A stretch of 47,619 nucleotides of DNA from an uncultured Prevotella sp. (GTDB lineage: Bacteria; Bacteroidota; Bacteroidia; Bacteroidales; Bacteroidaceae). The notes under the pieces were generated by a model. It was not told where the DNA came from and ran no database searches. It saw only the letters and a program-made list of their open reading frames with translations. The translations under genes and the position numbers were made by a program. Each line of letters starts with the position of its first letter. The first letter of the stretch is position 1. The stretch is taken from assembly GCA_937907705.1 (NCBI GenBank), contig CALCVP010000052.1, forward strand, positions 1 to 47,619, written 5' to 3'. Below are positions 33,318-40,682 of the stretch, in pieces.

Positions 33318-33832
33318 AATTCTAAGTTACTTTAAAATAAAACTGTTTACTGAGGTGTTAACCGCAAATCTGCATGTTTTCATCATTAAATTTTATGGTT
33401 TCAAGCTACCGATTTTCACTATGAATGCGCTGTAACAGTAGTATGTACCACAAGCCAAGAGTTCAACTGACAATGAATTTACAGCAAACGGTTCTCAGCA
33501 TCTTTACTTGTATTTTTCTTTGTCGGTAATAGTCAATTTGTAAAACAACATATTCCATCAACTGGCATCAAACTGTTCTGTAATATGCCTAATAGGTTTC
33601 GGATTCTTATTTAAATCGTATAATATCTGTTCTTTTTATATACAACAACGTATCTCTTTATATACAATGACGTAAGAAAAGATGAATAGTTTCAATCTTT
33701 AAATTATTTTAGACATTTCCTTACATTCATTAATATTCTATTGCTTTCATTTAGCTTCTTCACTCTATGCATGATTTAGCACTTCTATGAAAGATGCACC
33801 GGTTGCCATTCAATGAAGCGCTGATAGCTAAA
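33318..33832. other. Gene-free gap between pstS-like and TPR genes, with a 22-bp direct repeat
   Basis: No plausible coding frame or RNA gene. No consensus promoter (TAnnTTTG on either strand) is found. The only structure is TTTATATACAA at 33635 and again at 33657, exactly 22 bp apart, each followed after 2 nt by ACGTA. Confidence 0.6.
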
Positions 33833-34792
33833 TTATTCATTGTTTACATTAACAGTACGTATCGTTATATCACCTCGTACAGGCAACAGACCCGACTGGA
33901 AAATGATTAGTTGCCCCTTTGGCTGCTCTATGAAGTGAGCAAAGCCCCAAGGAAGGCCATTGATAGGGTCGTTAAGTAACGCATATATTGTTCTTACCAA
34001 CGGATAGCGGCCGTCAAGTAAATATGCCTGATAAGGTTTCCAGCTGTTCAAAGGTGTAGCCTTTGCAAACTTGCTTACAGACATCACACGGATATTCTTC
34101 TTAAATGTAGTATTGGTTGTGTCGCGTTTGTCGTTCAACCAATTAGAACCAATAATGCCAATAGCGTTAGGAGTCTTCTCTACTATATTGATGACATCCT
34201 TACTTGTTTTGGCAGCCACAATGTTAGGACTGTTTATTGGTTTTCCATTGAGCAGAGAGTCAACACAATAGTGAACAGTACTTGATTTTGGATTGTCAAA
34301 TACCACTTCTATTTCGCCACGAGTTGAACCTGGCACAATGTCGCTCCACTTCTTGGCTTTTCCACTAAGCACACGCTTAATGTCGTTTACCGAAATGCAA
34401 GAGTCTGTGTTATTCTTATTGATTATAAGCGATAAACCATCATAAGCCAATGGTATCGATACTGGCATATACTGCCTGTCCTTAAGGTTTTGCAACTCTT
34501 TCGGACTGAATTTCCTTGATGCAATTACCAGACAAATGCTGTCTTTCATCAGCATATTCACTGCATCAAGCTCGTTGGTATATATCGGTGTAACCTTAGC
34601 CTTTTGATATATACTTTCGAACACTTCTTTTTCTTCTTCTATAATAGGACTAAAACTTTCGTCAGAAGCGAATTTTATCGCTCCTGACGAATAAGTATCT
34701 GTTCTGCCACTTTTAGGCTGATCGGTACAAGATACCAACGAGCCTAAAAATAGTGTCAATCCTACTAAACTGTAGAATAGGTTTTTCTTCAT
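33833..34792 (-). CDS. PstS-like substrate-binding lipoprotein of the TonB operon
   Basis: 319 residues. Lipobox GSLVSC with Cys22, then a type II periplasmic-binding fold like PstS, with GAIKFASDESFSPIIEEE, the SGKAKKWSDIVPGS block and the C-terminal PLVRTIYALLND and FIEQPKGQLIIFQSGLLP segments. No ABC permease or ATPase genes are nearby, so phosphate transport is not implied. Its place after tonB suggests an envelope role linked to the TonB complex. True ligand unknown; phosphate-regulon membership is not shown by the sequence. Confidence 0.8.
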   Translation of the reverse strand: MKKNLFYSLVGLTLFLGSLVSCTDQPKSGRTDTYSSGAIKFASDESFSPIIEEEKEVFESIYQKAKVTPIYTNELDAVNMLMKDSICLVIASRKFSPKELQNLKDRQYMPVSIPLAYDGLSLIINKNNTDSCISVNDIKRVLSGKAKKWSDIVPGSTRGEIEVVFDNPKSSTVHYCVDSLLNGKPINSPNIVAAKTSKDVINIVEKTPNAIGIIGSNWLNDKRDTTNTTFKKNIRVMSVSKFAKATPLNSWKPYQAYLLDGRYPLVRTIYALLNDPINGLPWGFAHFIEQPKGQLIIFQSGLLPVRGDITIRTVNVNNE

Positions 34793-34830
34793 AATTTTAC
34801 TGCAATTTTAATTACAGAATTTATATCAGA

Positions 34831-35670
34831 TTACTGCAATCTGAAGGTAACAGGACAAGTAAATTTACAGTTAACGGTAGAACCATTCTGACGACCTGGA
34901 GTCCAACGAGGCATCTGACCAACAACGCGGAGAGCTTCTTTGTCCAATGATGGGTCTGCAGAACGTACCACGCGAGCGTCTCTTACAGAACCGTCCTTGC
35001 TTACTACGAACTGTACAATTACACGGCCTTCAATACCATTCTCTGCTGCTACTACAGGATACTTGATGTGTTGAGACAACCAAGAGTTCAATGCTGAAGG
35101 ACCTCCAGGGAATGAAGGCTGCTCCTCTACAACATCGAATACCTTGTTGTCAAGGTCTTCTGTCTGCTTTGGAGGTTCAGGCTGAGCAATCTCCTCTTTG
35201 GCTTTGAGCACCTCACCACCTACTTCATCGTTACCCTTTACATTGAAGGCACCGATAGTAGTGTTGGTCTTTTGCAAGTCTTCCTGTGTCTTCATTTCTT
35301 CCTCTGGTTTAACCTCAGAGTCTTTCTTGATGACAGGAGCGGTAAACTTGATAGAACTCTTTACCTTCTCAACTACTTTCTGTTCCTCCACCTTAACAGG
35401 CGCTTTCTTCTCAACCTTAGCTTCTTTCTTCTGAGCCAACTTTGAAAGCTCCACGTCTGTGGTAATAGCGACTTTCTCTTTGTTTGCTTCTATGATAGCA
35501 TTGATACCAATGAGAGCAGCAATAATGGCAGCTGCCACGACCATGATGACAATAGCCATCACGTTTCGCTTTGAAGTGCCCTTACGAAGCTTGTAAGCTC
35601 CATAAGCTTGGTTTCTGCCTTCAAATACGAGGTCAACCCAGCTGTTTTCTATTAAATCTATTTTTGCCAT
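34831..35670 (-). CDS. tonB: Energy transducer TonB
   Basis: 279 residues: short cytoplasmic start (DLVFEGRNQAYGAYKLRKG, a motif of Bacteroidetes TonB proteins), one membrane helix (about 34-56), a periplasmic spacer and a C-terminal TonB domain (about 185-279, QHIKYPVVAAENGIEGRVIV and RVVGQMPRWTPGRQNG). The spacer is rich in Lys, Glu and Val rather than the Pro-rich repeats of classical TonB. It couples the proton motive force from ExbB/ExbD to SusC and other outer membrane receptors. Confidence 0.92.
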   Translation of the reverse strand: MAKIDLIENSWVDLVFEGRNQAYGAYKLRKGTSKRNVMAIVIMVVAAAIIAALIGINAIIEANKEKVAITTDVELSKLAQKKEAKVEKKAPVKVEEQKVVEKVKSSIKFTAPVIKKDSEVKPEEEMKTQEDLQKTNTTIGAFNVKGNDEVGGEVLKAKEEIAQPEPPKQTEDLDNKVFDVVEEQPSFPGGPSALNSWLSQHIKYPVVAAENGIEGRVIVQFVVSKDGSVRDARVVRSADPSLDKEALRVVGQMPRWTPGRQNGSTVNCKFTCPVTFRLQ

Positions 35671-35699
35671 AGCTTAATCGTTTTAAATGTTTACTTGAC

Positions 35700-36341
35700 T
35701 TACTTAACACCTTTGAGCTTGAGCAAGCCCATATCATCAGTGTTAACCTTGTCAATGACATATTTACCAATACTGCATATCTGCATCTCATCAAGGGCAG
35801 TTACCATATTGTCATAAGTAGCTGTGTCAAGTGGCTTGATAATGATAGTCAGAGTAGGAACTTTCTCACCGTCAAGATTACCGTTCTTTATATCTGCGAG
35901 CAGTCGCTGATAGGTTGAGTCCGGCATCTCTGTCTTGATTTTCTTCTCATCCAACTTTTGCTTTGCCAACATGATTTTAGCTACAGGGTTGATACCCTCT
36001 TCTGTCATATGGTTAATCAACACCTTACGAATACCATCTTTACCCCATGTTGTTTCTTTCAAGCAAGCGGGATTATTATACTGAGGCAGACCCTCTATAT
36101 AATAAATTTTGTTGTTTGCTGCGAGATAGAAAGTAATGGTATGAGAGGCTTTCGTAGCTGTTTGATCCTCTTTCTTCACGTTCTCATCGTTACTTGGCAT
36201 TGTCAATTGCATCGCTTGAGGCTTGCTCAATGAAGTACAAAGCATGAAGAAGGTAATCAAAAGCATCATCATGTCCACCATAGGTGTGAAGTCTACGCGG
36301 ACATTTATCTTCTTTTGTTTGCTTGCTTTTTGTTTAGCCAT
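35700..36341 (-). CDS. exbD: ExbD/TolR biopolymer transport protein (second copy)
   Basis: 213 residues with one N-terminal membrane helix carrying the FTPMVDMMMLLITFFML motif; the Asp in MVDM is the essential proton-path residue. The long periplasmic domain is larger than that of E. coli ExbD (141 residues). It is the second of two exbD copies, starting 2 nt after the stop of the first, so the two probably form a heteromeric pair within the ExbB channel. Confidence 0.92.
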   Translation of the reverse strand: MAKQKASKQKKINVRVDFTPMVDMMMLLITFFMLCTSLSKPQAMQLTMPSNDENVKKEDQTATKASHTITFYLAANNKIYYIEGLPQYNNPACLKETTWGKDGIRKVLINHMTEEGINPVAKIMLAKQKLDEKKIKTEMPDSTYQRLLADIKNGNLDGEKVPTLTIIIKPLDTATYDNMVTALDEMQICSIGKYVIDKVNTDDMGLLKLKGVK

Positions 36342-36343
36342 CT

Positions 36344-36970
36344 TTAATCCTCCGACTTTTTATATGATGTAATCAACTGGTAGCGGTTTTCAGACATGTC
36401 TTGAAGTTCTGACATCACGTTTTTGACTACCTTGTAAGGAGTCCTTGCATCTGCCTTGATACAGAGTTTCAAGTTAGGATTAACGTCTTTAGCAGCAGTA
36501 ACCCACTCCTGAAATTCGCTTTTTCCTTTTGAACCATCTGCTTGCTTCAGGCTGTCTGTTGGAATACCGAGCATCTTGATTGCTTCTGCCATCTTCTCAT
36601 GTGGAAGGTTCAAATACTGCGAAAGCTTGTCCATAGGTGCGCCAAACATAGCATCGTTTTTAAATGCCTTGATCTGACTGCCATTGAGCTTCACACCGAA
36701 TTTGCTTGTCATAGCATCAAGTGTCATTTCCAAATCACTTACTTTATCCAAGCTCATGAATATCTTGCCTTCTGGATTAACAAGGATATTCAGTACGTCT
36801 TTTTCTGGAACTTTAACCTCTGATACAGATCCTGGTGTAACGACCTTTACCGGCTCATTCTTCACGAAGGTTGATGTCAACATGAAGAAGGTGAGCAGAA
36901 GGACCATTACGTCGGACATAGGGGTCATATCGATCCAGACGTCGTTCTTCTTAATTTTTACTTTACCCAT
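36344..36970 (-). CDS. exbD: ExbD/TolR biopolymer transport protein (first copy)
   Basis: 208 residues with the single membrane helix and conserved motif DMTPMSDVMVLLLTFFML; here the essential Asp sits in MSDV. The periplasmic part is about 160 residues with no close match to the second copy outside the helix. Together with ExbB it forms the proton-driven motor for TonB. It starts 30 nt after exbB. Confidence 0.92.
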   Translation of the reverse strand: MGKVKIKKNDVWIDMTPMSDVMVLLLTFFMLTSTFVKNEPVKVVTPGSVSEVKVPEKDVLNILVNPEGKIFMSLDKVSDLEMTLDAMTSKFGVKLNGSQIKAFKNDAMFGAPMDKLSQYLNLPHEKMAEAIKMLGIPTDSLKQADGSKGKSEFQEWVTAAKDVNPNLKLCIKADARTPYKVVKNVMSELQDMSENRYQLITSYKKSED

Positions 36971-37000
36971 AGTGATAAAATTTTAAAGGGTTAGTAGAAA

Positions 37001-37837
37001 TTAAGCTTCTTCTGCGTGATTGGCTTCGTATGTCTGAGCAATTGAATAACCAACCTCATCGAGGGCGTATGTCAACTTATCAATCTTATTGGTGAAGTAG
37101 TTATAAGAAATAACGGCACACCAAGAAGTTGCGATACCGAATGCAGTGTTGATAAGGGCCTCAGAAATACCAGTAGAAAGCGCGAGAGAGTCGCCACCAC
37201 CACCAGCTGCCAAAGCGGCGAATGACTTGATCATACCAGTTACAGTACCGAGAAGACCAGTAAGAGTACCGAGGGTAACGATAGTTGCAACGATAGGAAG
37301 GTTCATGGTCAGAGTAGGCATCTCGAGCTGGGTAGCCTCTTCGTGAGCTTGCTGAATCTTAGCAACCTTCTGTGCTTTCTTCAAGCCTGTAGCACCTTCT
37401 ACTGCTTTGTAAGCGTTCAAAGAAGCCAAAACAACGTTAGCTACAGAACCTTTTTGCTTGTCGCAGAGCTGCTGAGCCTTTGCAAAATCCTGTGCGTTCA
37501 AAGCTGCTTTGATGTTTGCAACGAATTTTGTGAGAGAACCTTTACCGAAAGCGGTCTTCAAAGCGAGGATACGCTCGATAGAGAGTGCGATAACTGAAAG
37601 CAAAAGAGTGTGGATAACAGGCACAACGACACCACCTTTATAGATTGTACCCCAAATGTTACTGTTAAGAACTGCTCCTTCTGGATCACCACCTACGAAG
37701 TGGCTACCGTCACCGAGGAAGAACTTGAAGAAACATACTGCGATGACGAAACATACTACGATGATCAAGAACGCATTTCTAACTCCTTGAAAGCCCGAAT
37801 TTTTCTTGGGGCTTACTGCTTTTTGTGTAGTTGCCAT
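37001..37837 (-). CDS. exbB: ExbB/TolQ/MotA-type proton channel
   Basis: 278 residues. Membrane helices at about 20-38, 65-85, 172-200 and 222-245, with the family motif for the channel part (TIVTLGTLTGLLGTVTGMI and SEALINTAFGIATSWCAVI in part). Residues 85-165 form the cytoplasmic loop. ExbB pentamers with ExbD power TonB. First gene of the exbB-exbD-exbD-tonB-pstS-TPR operon. Confidence 0.95.
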   Translation of the reverse strand: MATTQKAVSPKKNSGFQGVRNAFLIIVVCFVIAVCFFKFFLGDGSHFVGGDPEGAVLNSNIWGTIYKGGVVVPVIHTLLLSVIALSIERILALKTAFGKGSLTKFVANIKAALNAQDFAKAQQLCDKQKGSVANVVLASLNAYKAVEGATGLKKAQKVAKIQQAHEEATQLEMPTLTMNLPIVATIVTLGTLTGLLGTVTGMIKSFAALAAGGGGDSLALSTGISEALINTAFGIATSWCAVISYNYFTNKIDKLTYALDEVGYSIAQTYEANHAEEA

Positions 37838-37950
37838 AATTTTAATTTAATTTTTAGTTATTAATAATTTAAGTTATAAATTTCCGATTTAATGTTAATC
37901 AAATACGTTAAATGTGTAAGGTAAAATTAGTTCTTTAGTAATAAACAGCG

Positions 37951-37958
37951 CAAAGATA
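37951..37958 (-). promoter_or_regulatory. -7 promoter element of the TonB operon
   Basis: TATCTTTG on the minus strand followed by CGCTG, about 114 nt upstream of the exbB start. The -33 region has TTTC in roughly the right place. Confidence 0.6.
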
Positions 37959-38064
37959 GCAATTAAAAGACAATCGAAAGATTGATTAAGAAGTTTTAAC
38001 AGCGTTTTTTTTGCTATTTCTTCTCTGCTTTTTCTTCTGAATGCCTTACATCCTTTGTTAATTA

Positions 38065-39258
38065 TTATTTAAGTCTCGAAAGAGCCTCTTTTATCCTTCT
38101 TAATGCTTCGCGAATATTGTCATCGCTGGTAGCATAGCTCATACGGAAGCAGTATGGGTCGCCAAAAGCATCGCCTCCTACTGTAGCCACATGTGCCACA
38201 TCAAGCAAATACATGGCAAAGTCTGTTGAGTTATTGACGGTGTGTGTGCCGTCTGTCTTGCCAAAGAAGCTGCTGCACTTGGGGAACAGATAGAAAGCTC
38301 CTTGCGGTACATTCACTTCCAGTCCTGGTATTTCCTTTGCCAACTTCACGATAAGGTCTCTTCTGCGCTCAAAGGCTTGTCTCATTTCTTCCACACAGTT
38401 TTGTGAAGCAACGTATGCTTCTACTGCTGCCTTCTGGCTGATGGAGCAAGGTCCGCTGGTGTATTGGCCTTGCAACTTGTTACAGCCTTTGGCAATCCAT
38501 TCCGGAGCTGCGATATAACCGATACGCCAACCTGTCATTGCATAGGCTTTGGACACGCCATTTACTATGATTGTGCGTTCTTTCATACCTTCTATTTGTG
38601 CAATGCTGGCATGATTGCCTGTATAGTTGATATGCTCGTATATTTCATCAGCAATCACATAGAGGTTGTCGTGCTGCTTGATTACTGCTGCCAAGCCTTC
38701 CAGTTCTTCTTTTGTGTAAACACTTCCCGTAGGGTTGCTGGGCGAACAGAGAATGAGCATTTTTGTCTTAGGTGTGATGGCTGCTTCCAATTGAGCTGGT
38801 GTCATCTTGAAGTTCTGCTCGAATCCGGCTTCTACTATAACGGGGATGCCTCCTGCCAACTTCACCATTTGAGGATAGCTGACCCAATATGGAGCGGGGA
38901 TTATGACTTCTTCGCCGTCATTAACCAATGCAAGTACCGTGTTGCAAACGCTTTGCTTGGCACCGTTGGAAACGGTTATTTCATTGACGGTATAGTCAAG
39001 ACCGTTTTCCTTCTTCAGTTTAGCGACAATAGCTTCGCGTAAATCTGCGTAGCCAGATACTGGTGAATATCTTGAAAAGTTGTTGTCAATAGCTTTTTTG
39101 GCAGCTTCCTTGATGTGGTCTGGTGTATTGAAATCCGGTTCACCTACACTCATGTTAATCACATCAATGCCTTGGGCTTTCATTTCACTGCTTTTTTGTG
39201 ACATCGCCAAAGTTGCTGACGGTGCGAGTCTATTGAGACGATCTGATAATTGAGCCAT
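38065..39258 (-). CDS. aspC: Class I PLP-dependent aspartate aminotransferase
   Basis: 397 residues, class I fold type aminotransferase of the bacterial/archaeal AspAT Ib group. It transfers the amino group between aspartate and 2-oxoglutarate. Key motifs: GEPDFNTPDH near the N-terminus, the substrate loop SPSNPTG (172-178), DEIY (204-207), the PLP lysine in GVSKAYAMTGWRIGY (Lys237), and Arg in the C-terminal FRMSYATSDDNI block that binds the alpha-carboxylate. A substrate breadth including aromatic amino acids is possible. It is transcribed alone. Confidence 0.9.
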   Translation of the reverse strand: MAQLSDRLNRLAPSATLAMSQKSSEMKAQGIDVINMSVGEPDFNTPDHIKEAAKKAIDNNFSRYSPVSGYADLREAIVAKLKKENGLDYTVNEITVSNGAKQSVCNTVLALVNDGEEVIIPAPYWVSYPQMVKLAGGIPVIVEAGFEQNFKMTPAQLEAAITPKTKMLILCSPSNPTGSVYTKEELEGLAAVIKQHDNLYVIADEIYEHINYTGNHASIAQIEGMKERTIIVNGVSKAYAMTGWRIGYIAAPEWIAKGCNKLQGQYTSGPCSISQKAAVEAYVASQNCVEEMRQAFERRRDLIVKLAKEIPGLEVNVPQGAFYLFPKCSSFFGKTDGTHTVNNSTDFAMYLLDVAHVATVGGDAFGDPYCFRMSYATSDDNIREALRRIKEALSRLK

Positions 39259-39284
39259 ACTATTTAGAATATTTTATGTATTTG

Positions 39285-39292
39285 CAAAATTA
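39285..39292 (-). promoter_or_regulatory. -7 promoter element of the aminotransferase gene
   Basis: TAATTTTG followed by CAAATAC on the minus strand, 27 nt upstream of the ATG. TTTG lies upstream with a 16-nt spacing that is shorter than usual. Confidence 0.55.
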
Positions 39293-39310
39293 GAAAAAAG
39301 ATTTGTTTCA

Positions 39311-39392
39311 AAAGAACAAATGGTCTAATATTTAACGGCAATTTCATGTAAATTACACGGATTTGCAGATTATGCATATCCATTTGTTCTTT
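39311..39392. other. Inverted repeat between aminotransferase promoter and ribBA end
   Basis: AAAGAACAAATGG (39311-39323) and CCATTTGTTCTTT (39380-39392) are perfect 13-bp inverted repeats separated by 56 nt. One arm overlaps the expected -33 region of the aminotransferase promoter. The other lies 18 nt past the ribBA stop. No T tract is present. Confidence 0.6.
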
Positions 39393-39409
39393 GAGTGGTT
39401 TATTGCATT

Positions 39410-40621
39410 CTATTCGAGATGGAGTTCATGCCCCATACGCTCTTTCTTGGTTTTGAGATACCTGTAATCATACTGATTAGGCTTTATTTCAATAGGCACA
39501 TTCTCCACTATTTCCAGTCCGTAAGCCTCTAACCCCACTCTCTTTGTAGGATTGTTGGTCATCAGTCTCATCTTGTGTACGCCTAAATGCCTGAGCATCT
39601 GTGCACCGCACCCATAGTCTCTTTCATCGGGTTTAAATCCGAGGTGTACGTTGGCATCCACGGTGTCATAGCCTTGTTCCTGTAGCTTATAAGCTTCTAT
39701 CTTGTTCATCAGTCCTATGCCGCGGCCTTCCTGCTGCATATAGATGAGCACGCCTTTTCCTTCTTTCTCTATCATCTCCATAGCTTTGTGCAACTGCTGT
39801 CCGCAATCGCAGCGTTGACTTCCCAAGATGTCTCCTGTGGCGCATGATGAGTGCACTCTTACCAAGATAGGCTCCTCTGGTTGCCATTCGCCTTTTATCA
39901 ATGCCATGTGTTCCAGACCGTTGCTGGTCTGTCTGAATGGTATAAGCTTAAAGTGTCCGTAAGCAGTAGGCATGTCTACTGTTGCTCCTACGGTTATCAG
40001 CGACTCCCTTTGCAGTCTGTAAGCTATCATGTCTTTGATAGTGATTACCTTCAAGTCGTATTCCTCTGCAAATTTAAGCAGTTCCGGCAGACGGGCCATA
40101 GTGCCGTCTTCATTCATTATTTCCATCAGTGCTCCTGCCGGATAGAGTCCTGCCATTTTACACAAGTCTACAGCTGCTTCTGTGTGTCCGCAACGGCGCA
40201 ACACACCATTGTCTTGGGCATAGAGCGGATTGATATGTCCCGGGCGGCCAAATGTCTGCGGCGTTGATGCCGGGTCTGCCAATGCCTTGATGGTTTCTGC
40301 CCTGTCATGTGCAGAAACGCCTGTGGTGCAACCTTCCAGTTTATCCACTGTTACAGTGAATGGAGTACCGAGCATGGAAGTATTGTCTATTACCTGATGG
40401 GGCAAGTCAAGCTCTTGACAGCGACTGAGGGTGATAGGTGCACAAAGCACACCGCGTGCATGCTTCAGCATAAAGTTTACTTTCTCATCTGTTATTTTTT
40501 CTGCAGCAATGATAAGGTCTCCTTCATTTTCACGGTCCTCATCATCCACAACAATCACAAACTTCCCCTCTTTAAAGTCTTTAATTGCCTCTTCTATTGT
40601 ACTGAGTTTTTCATTTCTCAT
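39410..40621 (-). CDS. ribBA: Bifunctional RibBA (DHBP synthase / GTP cyclohydrolase II)
   Basis: 403 residues; catalyses the two entry steps of riboflavin synthesis: ribulose-5-phosphate to 3,4-dihydroxy-2-butanone-4-phosphate (N-terminal domain, about 1-200) and opening of GTP (C-terminal domain, about 205-403). Motifs: acidic metal loop DDEDRENEGD, HARGVLCAP and GHTEAAVDLCKMAG in the first domain. The zinc-site SSCATGDILGSQRCDCG with its three Cys, plus MQQEGRGIGL and NNPTKR, mark the second. No FMN riboswitch is needed or visible: it follows lptF/G after only 61 nt. Confidence 0.95.
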   Translation of the reverse strand: MRNEKLSTIEEAIKDFKEGKFVIVVDDEDRENEGDLIIAAEKITDEKVNFMLKHARGVLCAPITLSRCQELDLPHQVIDNTSMLGTPFTVTVDKLEGCTTGVSAHDRAETIKALADPASTPQTFGRPGHINPLYAQDNGVLRRCGHTEAAVDLCKMAGLYPAGALMEIMNEDGTMARLPELLKFAEEYDLKVITIKDMIAYRLQRESLITVGATVDMPTAYGHFKLIPFRQTSNGLEHMALIKGEWQPEEPILVRVHSSCATGDILGSQRCDCGQQLHKAMEMIEKEGKGVLIYMQQEGRGIGLMNKIEAYKLQEQGYDTVDANVHLGFKPDERDYGCGAQMLRHLGVHKMRLMTNNPTKRVGLEAYGLEIVENVPIEIKPNQYDYRYLKTKKERMGHELHLE

Positions 40622-40682
40622 ATATAGATTCCTCCTTATATTAATAATGTGTAGTCAATTTTGCCGTTGCGGCATAGCCATT

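Noticed and set aside
33318..33832. Small RNA gene in the pstS-TPR gap
   Set aside because: No consensus promoter, no terminator hairpin with T tract, and no recognisable RNA fold could be found.
33833..34792. PstS-like gene as part of a phosphate ABC transporter
   Set aside because: No pstC, pstA, pstB or phoU nearby; its context is the TonB operon.
39259..40682. FMN riboswitch ahead of ribBA
   Set aside because: ribBA follows lptF/G after 61 nt and no FMN-type conserved segments are present.
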